The position numbers and the translations under genes are program-made. A DNA stretch of 50,327 nt from an uncultured Acidobacteriota bacterium (GTDB lineage: Bacteria; Acidobacteriota; Thermoanaerobaculia; Gp7-AA8): positions 1-50,327 of the forward strand of contig CAMPKJ010000006.1 of the NCBI GenBank assembly GCA_946887105.1, read 5' to 3'. Below, piece after piece: positions 41,874-49,103 of the stretch. The notes beneath the pieces are model-generated. The model was not told where the DNA came from and did no database searches. It saw only the letters and a program-made list of their open reading frames with translations. The stretch's first letter is position 1. Every line of letters begins with the position of its first letter.

Positions 41874-44656
41874 GCAGCAACGCGAACGCTTCGTACCGCG
41901 GCCCGATCGAGGACGTCCTCGCGGCTTTCGCCGCAGATCCGCAGCGCGGCCTGAGCCGTGCAGAAGCGACGGCGCGGCTCGAACGCTACGGTCCGAACGA
42001 ACTGCGGGCGGAAAAGGGAGCTCCCTCCTGGCGGAAGTTCCTGGCGCAGTTCCAGGACGTGCTGGTCGTTCTGCTCCTGGTCGCGACAGCCATCTCGGCG
42101 ATCCTCTGGTTCATCGAGCGTGAGTCGGACCTGCCGTACGAGGCGATGGCCATCTTCGGTGTGGTCCTGCTCAACGCGATCCTCGGCTACATCCAGGAGC
42201 AGCGCGCGGAGACGGCCGTGGCCGCGCTGCGGAAGTTGTCGGCCGCCCGTGCACGCGTCATCCGCGATGGCGAACAGCAAAGCGTCGACGCTGCCGATCT
42301 CGTCCCGGGCGACGTCATCCTGATCGAGGAAGGCGACACGATTCCCGCCGACGGACGGCTCACGCACTCGGCGGCGCTGCAGACGTCGGAGAGCGCCTTG
42401 ACCGGCGAGAGTCTGCCCGTTTCGAAGGACACCGCTCCGATCGCGGAGGAGGTTCCGCTCGGCGACCGCCGCAACTCGATCTTCAGCGGAACCATCGTTA
42501 CGTACGGCCGAGGGCGCGCGGTCATCACCGCCACCGGCATGAACACCGAGATGGGGACGATCGCCGGCCTGCTGAAACGAACGGCGGAAGAGACCACACC
42601 TCTGCAGAAGGAGCTCGAGCGCGTCGGCAAGCTCCTGGGCATCGTGGTCTTGATCATCGCCGTGGTGATGATTGCGACCATCCTCCTCTTCGAGGAGGTG
42701 CGCGGCTTCTCGCAGCTGTTCGACGTTCTGATTCTGGGCGTGGCACTGGCGGTGGCCGCCGTGCCGGAGGGCTTGCCCGCGGTGGTGACGGCCGTGCTGT
42801 CGATCGGCGTGCAGCGCGCGGCGAAACGAAACGCGATCGTGCGTCATCTCTCCGCGGTCGAGGCTCTCGGATCGGCCAACGTCATCGCCTCCGACAAGAC
42901 CGGGACGCTGACCAAAAACGCGATGACGGTGCGCGTGGTCGTGACGGCGAGCGGGCGGACACGATTCGCCGGGACGGGATACGCGCCGGAAGGCGACGTG
43001 CAGCGTGACGGCGGCGGCCCGCTCGACGGCCCTCTTCGCATCGAGCTCGAGAGGACGCTGGTCGTTGCGGATTGTGTCAACAACGCCGTGCTCCAGCAGC
43101 GCGACGGACAGTGGGGCGTGCAGGGGGATCCGACCGAGGGAGCGCTGATCGTGGCCGCGACGAAGATCGGCTTGAAGAAAGAAGAGCTGAGCGCGCGCTT
43201 CCAGCGCCTGGCGGAAGTGCCGTTCTCTTCCGAGCGGAAGATGATGAGCACCGTGCACGGCGATGCTGAGATCGAGGAGCGCGTCGTGCTCATGACCAAG
43301 GGTGCGCCCGATGTGCTGCTGTCGCGATGCCGGCACATCCTGATCGGCGGCGAGAGCCATCCGTTGACAGCCGAGCGTCGCGCGGCGATCGAAAAGGCCA
43401 ATCAGGAGCTCGCGGCCGAGGCGCTGCGTACGCTGGCGGTGGCGGGACGCCCGCTGCCGCGCGAAGACTTCGCCGCGGAGAACGTCGACGAGAGCATCGA
43501 GCGCGACCTCATTTTTCTCGGATTGATCGGCATGCTCGATCCGCCGCGCGACGAAGCGAACGACGCCGTCGCGCGAGCGCGCGCGGCCGGCATCCGGCCG
43601 GTGATGATCACCGGCGACCACCCGATCACCGCGGCCGTGATCGCGCGCGAGCTTGGAATCGCGGACGAATCGCGCGCCGTCGCCGGTGCCGAGCTCGAAC
43701 GGATGTCCGAGGCGGAACTGGAGCAGACCGTGAAGCAGGTCTCGGTCTACGCGCGCGTGAATCCCGAGCACAAGCTGCGGATCGTCAAAGCGCTGCAGCG
43801 CGGGGGACAAGTCGTGGCCATGACCGGCGACGGCGTCAACGATGCTCCCGCCCTCAAGACCGCCGACATCGGCATCGCCATGGGAATCACCGGCACGGAC
43901 GTGTCGAAAGAGGCCGCGGACATGATCCTCGCCGACGACAACTTCGCCACGATCGTCGCGGCGGTGGAGGAAGGGCGGGCCATCTACGCGAACATCCGCA
44001 AGTTCCTGCGCTACCTGCTCTCCTCGAACATCGGCGAGGTGATGACGATGTTCTTCGGCGTGATTCTGGCGGACGTGATCGGACTGACGGCGGCGGGCGG
44101 CAGCGGCATCGTCCTGCCGCTCCTGGCCACGCATCTGTTGTGGGTGAACCTGGTGACCGACGGCGCGCCTGCGTTGGCCCTCGGCCTCGATCCCGCCGAC
44201 CCCGATCTGATGAAGTTCCCGCCGCGGCCGCGCGGCGAGAGCGTCATCACGCCGCGCATGTGGGCCGGCATTTTCTTCGTCGGTATTGTCGTCTCGGCCG
44301 GCACGCTGCTGGTCATCGACGCCAGTCTCCCGGGCGGACTGATCGAAGGGACGGGCGATATCCGCTACGCGCAGACGATGGCCTTCACCACGCTCGTGTT
44401 CTTCTCGCTGTTCAACATCTTCAATGCGCGCTCCGACGACAAAAGCGCGTTCGCAGGCCTTTTCTCGAACCGATGGCTGTGGGGCGCGGTCGTCCTCTCG
44501 CTGTTGCTGCAGGTGGCCGTGATCTATGCCCCGCCGCTGCAGAGGGCGTTTTCCACGGTCCCGCTCACAGTCGTCGACTGGGGCCGCTGCGCAGTGGCCG
44601 GAAGCTCCGTGCTCTGGCTGCGCGAGTTGACCAAGTTGGTGCCGCGCGGCGCGTGA
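41870..44656 (+). CDS. P2A-type cation (Ca2+) transporting ATPase
   Basis: A 928-aa SERCA-like pump. An N-terminal cation-ATPase domain precedes the actuator motif TGES, then the P-domain DKTGTLTKN with phospho-acceptor Asp342 and the preceding PEGLP motif of helix 4 that lines the Ca2+ site. Later motifs are MITGDHPITA and MTGDGVNDAPALKTADIGIAMG, with a six-helix C-terminal bundle. About ten membrane helices. The ATGA overlap couples it to acetate kinase, so phosphoketolase, acetate kinase and an ATP-driven ion pump are made together. Export of Ca2+ is likely; Mn2+ or Mg2+ is possible. Nearly abuts the convergent HD gene (5 nt). Confidence 0.93.
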   Translation: MSSNANASYRGPIEDVLAAFAADPQRGLSRAEATARLERYGPNELRAEKGAPSWRKFLAQFQDVLVVLLLVATAISAILWFIERESDLPYEAMAIFGVVLLNAILGYIQEQRAETAVAALRKLSAARARVIRDGEQQSVDAADLVPGDVILIEEGDTIPADGRLTHSAALQTSESALTGESLPVSKDTAPIAEEVPLGDRRNSIFSGTIVTYGRGRAVITATGMNTEMGTIAGLLKRTAEETTPLQKELERVGKLLGIVVLIIAVVMIATILLFEEVRGFSQLFDVLILGVALAVAAVPEGLPAVVTAVLSIGVQRAAKRNAIVRHLSAVEALGSANVIASDKTGTLTKNAMTVRVVVTASGRTRFAGTGYAPEGDVQRDGGGPLDGPLRIELERTLVVADCVNNAVLQQRDGQWGVQGDPTEGALIVAATKIGLKKEELSARFQRLAEVPFSSERKMMSTVHGDAEIEERVVLMTKGAPDVLLSRCRHILIGGESHPLTAERRAAIEKANQELAAEALRTLAVAGRPLPREDFAAENVDESIERDLIFLGLIGMLDPPRDEANDAVARARAAGIRPVMITGDHPITAAVIARELGIADESRAVAGAELERMSEAELEQTVKQVSVYARVNPEHKLRIVKALQRGGQVVAMTGDGVNDAPALKTADIGIAMGITGTDVSKEAADMILADDNFATIVAAVEEGRAIYANIRKFLRYLLSSNIGEVMTMFFGVILADVIGLTAAGGSGIVLPLLATHLLWVNLVTDGAPALALGLDPADPDLMKFPPRPRGESVITPRMWAGIFFVGIVVSAGTLLVIDASLPGGLIEGTGDIRYAQTMAFTTLVFFSLFNIFNARSDDKSAFAGLFSNRWLWGAVVLSLLLQVAVIYAPPLQRAFSTVPLTVVDWGRCAVAGSSVLWLRELTKLVPRGA

Positions 44657-44661
44657 GCGCC

Positions 44662-45162
44662 TCACCACTTCAATACGGGCAGCGGGTGCAGCGGATGCCG
44701 CACCCACCATCCGCACGCCAGTTGGACGAGCCGTTTGTGAAATCCCGCGTTCGCATGGCGCGCCCGCACGTCACGCACCAGCGCACACGGCAATCCGAAC
44801 CTCACCAGTCCGAGCGATACGTCGACCAGATCGCTTCTGCGAAAGGCTTCGACGAGCGGATCGTCATGCCGCCGGATGCGGTGATGCATTCCGATCACGA
44901 GCGCGATCTCGTCTGTCCATTGTGCCAATCCCTGCTCGCGCAGATAGTTCGTCGCCAGCGCGACCGACGGGTCGAGATAATCCCAGGTCCGCGCCGTCCA
45001 GATGCCGAGGTCGTGGAAGCACGCCGCGATCACGATCTTCTCGCGATCGCCCTCGTGCAGCGCGGAACAGAAGTCGATCACGCGATGAACGTGATTGCGG
45101 TATGCCGGCGCGTCATTGCCGAGCTCACCTTTCCAGCGGTCGAGAATCGCATCGGCATCCAT
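44662..45162 (-). CDS. HD-domain protein
   Basis: A 166-aa HD-superfamily phosphohydrolase-like protein. Visible metal-site residues are HVHRVIDFCSALH (first His), the FHDLGIW HD pair, and MHHRIRRHDD further on. The start at 45162 (MDADAILDRW) is preferred; the longer frame to 45261 adds a low-complexity stretch without homology. Substrate unknown. It is the only leftward gene in this part of the island and is divergent from a secreted hydrolase. Confidence 0.78.
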   Translation of the reverse strand: MDADAILDRWKGELGNDAPAYRNHVHRVIDFCSALHEGDREKIVIAACFHDLGIWTARTWDYLDPSVALATNYLREQGLAQWTDEIALVIGMHHRIRRHDDPLVEAFRRSDLVDVSLGLVRFGLPCALVRDVRARHANAGFHKRLVQLACGWWVRHPLHPLPVLKW

Positions 45163-45284
45163 ATGAGAAGCATCGCTCCGCGCGCGCAAACCCGCATCCC
45201 CCGAGCGAGGTACGACAAAACCCCTCCCCGTGGTGATTCGTTCGGGCGAATGAGGCTGCACATTGCGCTCAAGGAGATTGAGCC

Positions 45285-46085
45285 ATGAGAAAAAGTTCCG
45301 GTATCCACATTTCAGCCATCGTCGTCGCCGTTCTTGCGCTTTCCTTCCCGTCCTATGCCGAACCGCCGGCAGTCAAGAACGTCGTGCTCGTCCACGGCGC
45401 GTTTGCCGACGGCTCGAGCTACGCGAAGGTCATCCCGCTGCTGGAGGCCAGGGGTCTCAATGTCGTGGCCGTGCAGAATCCGCTCACGTCCCTCGCGGAC
45501 GATGTGGCCGCGGCCAAACGCGCCATCGCCATGCAGGATGGGCCGGTGATCCTGGTCGGTCATTCCTGGGGCGGCATGGTCATCAGCGAAGCGGGCAACG
45601 ATCCGAAAGTGGCCGCGCTCGTGTACATCGCCGCGCTCGTTCCGGATGACGGGCAGGCCACCAATGACGTGTTGAAGCCCTATCCGCCGACACCCGGCCT
45701 CTCCGCGATCAGCGCGGATGCATCCGGGTACCTGACGCTCACGCGCGCGGGGATCGAGGATGCTTTCGTTCCCGATCTTCCGAAAGCCGAGAGAGCGATC
45801 GTGTACGCGACGCAGGGACCGTGGAACTCGGCGGCCCTGGCCGACAAAGTGGCGTCGCCCGCCTGGAAGAGCAAGCCGTCCTGGTACATCGTCGTGGACG
45901 ACCGGATGGTTCCGAAGGAGTTCGAGATCGCGATCGCAAAGAAGATGAACGCAACGACGACCACACTCACGGCCGGCCACGTGCCGATGCTGTCGAAGCC
46001 GAAGGAAGTGGCCGCGGTCATCCTCGACGCCGCGAACAAGGCAGTCATCCGCAGCGCGGCGGCGGCAAGCGCGACCGCCCGCTAA
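45285..46085 (+). CDS. Secreted alpha/beta hydrolase, Ser-nucleophile type
   Basis: A 266-aa protein with signal peptide (ISAIVVAVLALSFPSYA). The core shows VLVHGAFADGSSY (oxyanion), nucleophile elbow GHSWGGM with Ser, and a C-terminal TAGHVPMLSKP supplying the catalytic His. This is the pattern of the EstC/salicylate-esterase-like family common in soil bacteria, acting on small esters. AAGGAG stands 8 nt before the ATG. It differs from the other hydrolases of the island by using Ser rather than Asp. The 31-nt gap to the next gene suggests co-transcription. Confidence 0.9.
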   Translation: MRKSSGIHISAIVVAVLALSFPSYAEPPAVKNVVLVHGAFADGSSYAKVIPLLEARGLNVVAVQNPLTSLADDVAAAKRAIAMQDGPVILVGHSWGGMVISEAGNDPKVAALVYIAALVPDDGQATNDVLKPYPPTPGLSAISADASGYLTLTRAGIEDAFVPDLPKAERAIVYATQGPWNSAALADKVASPAWKSKPSWYIVVDDRMVPKEFEIAIAKKMNATTTTLTAGHVPMLSKPKEVAAVILDAANKAVIRSAAAASATAR

Positions 46086-46116
46086 ACCGCAGATTGCAAC
46101 CGTGGGAGTGACGCCG

Positions 46117-46629
46117 ATGAAAAACCTTCCTCTGATTCCGATCATCCTCACGGTTGCATCGCTCCTCGGCCCGGCGCTCCCGCTCACCGGGTCGTGCTCG
46201 ACGGCCAAACATCAGCAGTTCGACTTTCTGGTCGGCAACTGGGTCGTTCGAGACCGGTCCGGCCGCGTTCAGGGGATCCATTCCGTTTCGAAGGAACACG
46301 GTGGCTGCTCGTTGATCGAACTGTGGCGGGAAGCCGGCAACGGGCGAGAGGGCCTCGGCGTCATTGGCTATCGGCCGGAGAACGGCGCGTGGCACCAGGA
46401 CCTGATGATCCACGTCGGGTTCGTGCTCTCGCTCGATGGCGGGATGGACGGCGCCAGCATGGTGATGACCGGCAAGGACTATCCCGGCCGAGGGGTGACG
46501 CGGATGCATCGCGTCCGATGGACACCGGCGAGCGACGGATCCGTCGAGCAGTCGTGGCAGACGTCGATCGATGACGGGCAAACGTGGCAGATGTACTTCG
46601 ACGGTGTCTTTCAGCGCATCTCGGAGTGA
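46117..46629 (+). CDS. Secreted DUF1579-like protein
   Basis: A 170-aa protein with signal peptide (LPLIPIILTVASLLGPALPLTG) and a DUF1579-like body (HQQFDFLVGNWVVRDRSGRVQG, GYRPENGAWHQDLMI, EQSWQTSIDDGQTWQMYFDGVFQRI). Probably a lipocalin-like barrel; function unknown. ATG 46117 begins the signal; a GTG at 46102 is in frame. It shares a fold family with the protein at 10336 but not its Met/His-rich stretch. It is followed after 14 nt by an HD-domain gene. Confidence 0.8.
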   Translation: MKNLPLIPIILTVASLLGPALPLTGSCSTAKHQQFDFLVGNWVVRDRSGRVQGIHSVSKEHGGCSLIELWREAGNGREGLGVIGYRPENGAWHQDLMIHVGFVLSLDGGMDGASMVMTGKDYPGRGVTRMHRVRWTPASDGSVEQSWQTSIDDGQTWQMYFDGVFQRISE

Positions 46630-46643
46630 AGGAGGTAATGATC

Positions 46644-47288
46644 ATGAACGCAAGTACCCGAGTCTTCGGAGGCATCACGGTGATCGACACGCCGCTGGTC
46701 ACCCGGGCCATGGACTATGCCCGGGCTCATTCCGAACCGTATCTTTTCAACCACGCGGTTCGATCCTGGCTCTTCGCGGTGCGGCTCGGAGAACTGCAGG
46801 GCGTGACCTGCGACGCGGAAGTCGTCGCGGTCGGCTCGCTGCTTCACGACCTCGGGCTCACGAACAGCTTCGCCGGTCCGAAGCGCTTCGAGATCGAAGG
46901 CGCCGACGCAGCGCGGACGTTCGCGCGCGAGCACGGTCTCGACGATCGCCGGGTGCAGTTGATCTGGGACAGCGTTGCCCTGAACTCCACACCTTCGATC
47001 GGGATGTACAAGCAGCCGGAAGTCGCGCTCTGCACGGCCGGCATCGTGCTCGATTTCGGCGGACCTCAATACGACCGCATCCCGCCAGACGAGATGAAGA
47101 GCATCCTCGCCGCATTTCCGCGCCTCGACATGAAACGGTGCTTCACCGAGTCGATCTGTGGCCTCGTCAAAGCCAAGCCGGAGACGACGTACGACAATTT
47201 CGCGCGCGACTTCGGCGAGCGTTTCGTGCCGGGCTACACGCGGCCGTCGACCGTGGATTTCCTGTGGAACGCACCGTTCCGCGACTGA
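46644..47288 (+). CDS. HD-domain protein, cyanamide-hydratase-like
   Basis: A 214-aa HD protein. The order of motifs (YLFNHAVRSWLFAVRLGE, then SLLHDLGLTNSF, EIEGADAARTF, LIWDSVALNSTPSIGMYKQPE) resembles the cyanamide hydratase/Ddi2-type HD family, which is metal dependent. The substrate is not certain: the family also contains uncharacterised hydrolases. GGAGG at 46631 is 8 nt before the ATG at 46644; an ATG at 46638 is closer. It is part of the rightward series 45285-49032. Confidence 0.85.
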   Translation: MNASTRVFGGITVIDTPLVTRAMDYARAHSEPYLFNHAVRSWLFAVRLGELQGVTCDAEVVAVGSLLHDLGLTNSFAGPKRFEIEGADAARTFAREHGLDDRRVQLIWDSVALNSTPSIGMYKQPEVALCTAGIVLDFGGPQYDRIPPDEMKSILAAFPRLDMKRCFTESICGLVKAKPETTYDNFARDFGERFVPGYTRPSTVDFLWNAPFRD

Positions 47289-47313
47289 GTTGATCGACCG
47301 TAAGGAGGGAGCA

Positions 47314-48240
47314 ATGCACAGTCTCCAACTGCCCATCGAAGACTCGATTACGACCGCGAACGATCCAGCGCTCTCGGACCTGCGCGACGTGATCCGCGCG
47401 CGCCGCCAGGCGTTCCGTACGCTTCACGAACGGGGCTGCTTCGTCATCCCGAATCCGTGGGACGTCGGCTCGGCGCGGTATCTCCAGCACCTCGGCTTCG
47501 CGGCGCTGGCGACGACCAGCGCGGGCTATGCCTTCTCTCAGGGATTGCCGGATTCCGACGTCGCGGTCTCGCGCGAGCGGACACTGTCGAATATCGCCGA
47601 GATTTCCGCCGCGGTCGATCTGCCGGTCAATGCGGACTTTTCTTCGGGTTATGGCACGACGCCGGAGGACGTGGCGGACAGCGTCACCCGATGTGTCGCA
47701 ACCGGCGTCGCCGGACTGTCGATCGAAGATGCCACCGGAGATCCGGCCAATCCACTGTACGAGCTGCCGGTTGCGGTCGAGCGCGTCCAGGCGGCGCGGG
47801 AGGCGATTGACCGGTCGGGCAGCGGAGTGCTGCTGACGGCAAGAGCGGAGTGTTACCACGTTGGCCATCCCGATGCGCTCCGCGAATCGATCCGCCGGCT
47901 CCAGGCGTACGCCGAGGTGGGCGCCGATGTGCTCTTTGCACCAGGTCCGCAGAAGGCCGATGAAATCAAGGCGCTCGTGCAGGCCATCCATCCCAGACCA
48001 TTCAACCTTCTCGTCGTCCGCGACATCGGACTCCACGTCGACGACATCGCGGCGCTCGGCGTCCGCCGGATCAGCGTGGGTGGTGCACTGGCCCTCGCGG
48101 GCTGGACCGCCTTCACGCGCGCCGCACAGTCGTTGAGATCGGACGGCAGCTTCTCAGCTTTCGCCGGCCTGACACCGTATGCGGAGATCAACGGATTTCT
48201 CGCGGCCGATCTCCGTGCGCGGCAGGCGCGAGTTTTCTAA
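47314..48240 (+). CDS. Isocitrate lyase/PEP mutase superfamily protein
   Basis: A 308-aa enzyme of the PEP mutase/isocitrate lyase superfamily (TIM barrel that makes or breaks C-C or C-P bonds). Features are FVIPNPWDVGSARYLQHLGF, TTSAGYAFSQGLPD, VNADFSSGYG, GLSIEDATGD and LLTARAECYHVG. The active-site loop has DFSSGYG, where classical members have D-x-D-T-G-Y-G, so one acidic metal ligand appears replaced by Ser. It may be a 2,3-dimethylmalate-lyase- or oxaloacetate-decarboxylase-like lyase, not isocitrate lyase itself. Strong AAGGAGGG ribosome-binding site. Confidence 0.87.
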   Translation: MHSLQLPIEDSITTANDPALSDLRDVIRARRQAFRTLHERGCFVIPNPWDVGSARYLQHLGFAALATTSAGYAFSQGLPDSDVAVSRERTLSNIAEISAAVDLPVNADFSSGYGTTPEDVADSVTRCVATGVAGLSIEDATGDPANPLYELPVAVERVQAAREAIDRSGSGVLLTARAECYHVGHPDALRESIRRLQAYAEVGADVLFAPGPQKADEIKALVQAIHPRPFNLLVVRDIGLHVDDIAALGVRRISVGGALALAGWTAFTRAAQSLRSDGSFSAFAGLTPYAEINGFLAADLRARQARVF

Positions 48241-48270
48241 TCACCTACACATCGTCAATGGAGGCACACA

Positions 48271-49032
48271 ATGAAGATCGTAGTCATCGGCGGCACGGGA
48301 CTGATCGGTTCATTACTGGTCAAGAAGCTTCAGGCGCACGGCCACGAGGCGGTCGCCGCGGCACCCAATACAGGCGTCAACACGCTCACCGGCGAAGGAC
48401 TGGCGGAAGTCCTTCAGGGCGCCACGGTGGTCGTCGACGTGTCGAACTCGCCGTCCTTCGAGGACGAGGCCGTGCTGCACTTCTTCGAGACCTCGACGCG
48501 CAATCTCCTTGCGGCTGAAGCGAAAGCAGGGGTGCGGCATCATGTGGCGCTGTCGGTCGTGGGAACCGAACGTCTCACGGAGAGCGGCTACTTCCGCGCC
48601 AAGATCGCGCAGGAGAAACTGATCAGGGAATCGGCGATCCCGTACACGATCGTGCACGCGACGCAGTTTTTCGAATTCGTGAAGAGCATCGCCGCCGCCG
48701 CGACCGAGGGCAATACCGTGCGACTCGCACCCGTGCTGATCCAGCCGATGGCGGCCGAGGATGTCGCCAGTGCGGTTTGCAGAATCGCCGAGGGATTGCC
48801 GGTCAAGGGGATCGTCGAGATCGCGGGGCCGCAGCAATTTCGCCTGGATGAGCTCATCCGGCATGGCCTCAGCGCAGGCAACGATCCACGTGAGGTGATC
48901 GCCGATCCGCACGCGCTCTACTTCGGCGCAATGCTGCAAGAGCGCACGCTCGTCCCCGGCGCCGGCGCGCGACTGGCCGAGACACGCTTCGACGACTGGC
49001 TCAGTCAACCGGTCGTCTCGCGACCCGCATGA
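48271..49032 (+). CDS. NmrA-like NAD(P)-binding protein
   Basis: A 253-aa atypical short-chain dehydrogenase. The Rossmann start KIVVIGGTGLIGSLLVKKL is followed by a nucleotide-contact region (VVVDVSNSP), SVVGTERLTESGYFRAKIAQEKLI with a YxxxK-like Tyr-Lys arrangement, and PYTIVHATQFFEF. Related proteins act as NAD(P)H-binding sensors or quinone/flavin reductases (YtfG/NmrA group). AATGGAGG is a good ribosome-binding site. It lies 30 nt after the lyase and 71 nt before the second propeller sensor. Confidence 0.9.
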   Translation: MKIVVIGGTGLIGSLLVKKLQAHGHEAVAAAPNTGVNTLTGEGLAEVLQGATVVVDVSNSPSFEDEAVLHFFETSTRNLLAAEAKAGVRHHVALSVVGTERLTESGYFRAKIAQEKLIRESAIPYTIVHATQFFEFVKSIAAAATEGNTVRLAPVLIQPMAAEDVASAVCRIAEGLPVKGIVEIAGPQQFRLDELIRHGLSAGNDPREVIADPHALYFGAMLQERTLVPGAGARLAETRFDDWLSQPVVSRPA

Positions 49033-49103
49033 GCGCTACGGTCATCGAACGAGTGACGTATCAGGCGACGCACGAGGTAGAGTGATGGATCGAGGATCCA
49101 TTG

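Noticed and set aside
44652..44664. Small GTGAG/CTCAC palindrome between convergent stop codons
   Set aside because: Only a 5-bp stem; too short to call a terminator.
41543..44716. 1057-codon leftward open frame opposite the P-type ATPase
   Set aside because: Shadow of the GC-rich coding strand; His/Arg/Asp-rich low-complexity product with no family motif, while the rightward frame encodes a complete ATPase.
31857..49032. Island as a mobile integron, phage or transposon
   Set aside because: No integrase, transposase, attachment-site repeat or phage gene seen; the tRNA pair at 25.3 kb is nearby but no direct repeat of its 3' end was noticed within the window.
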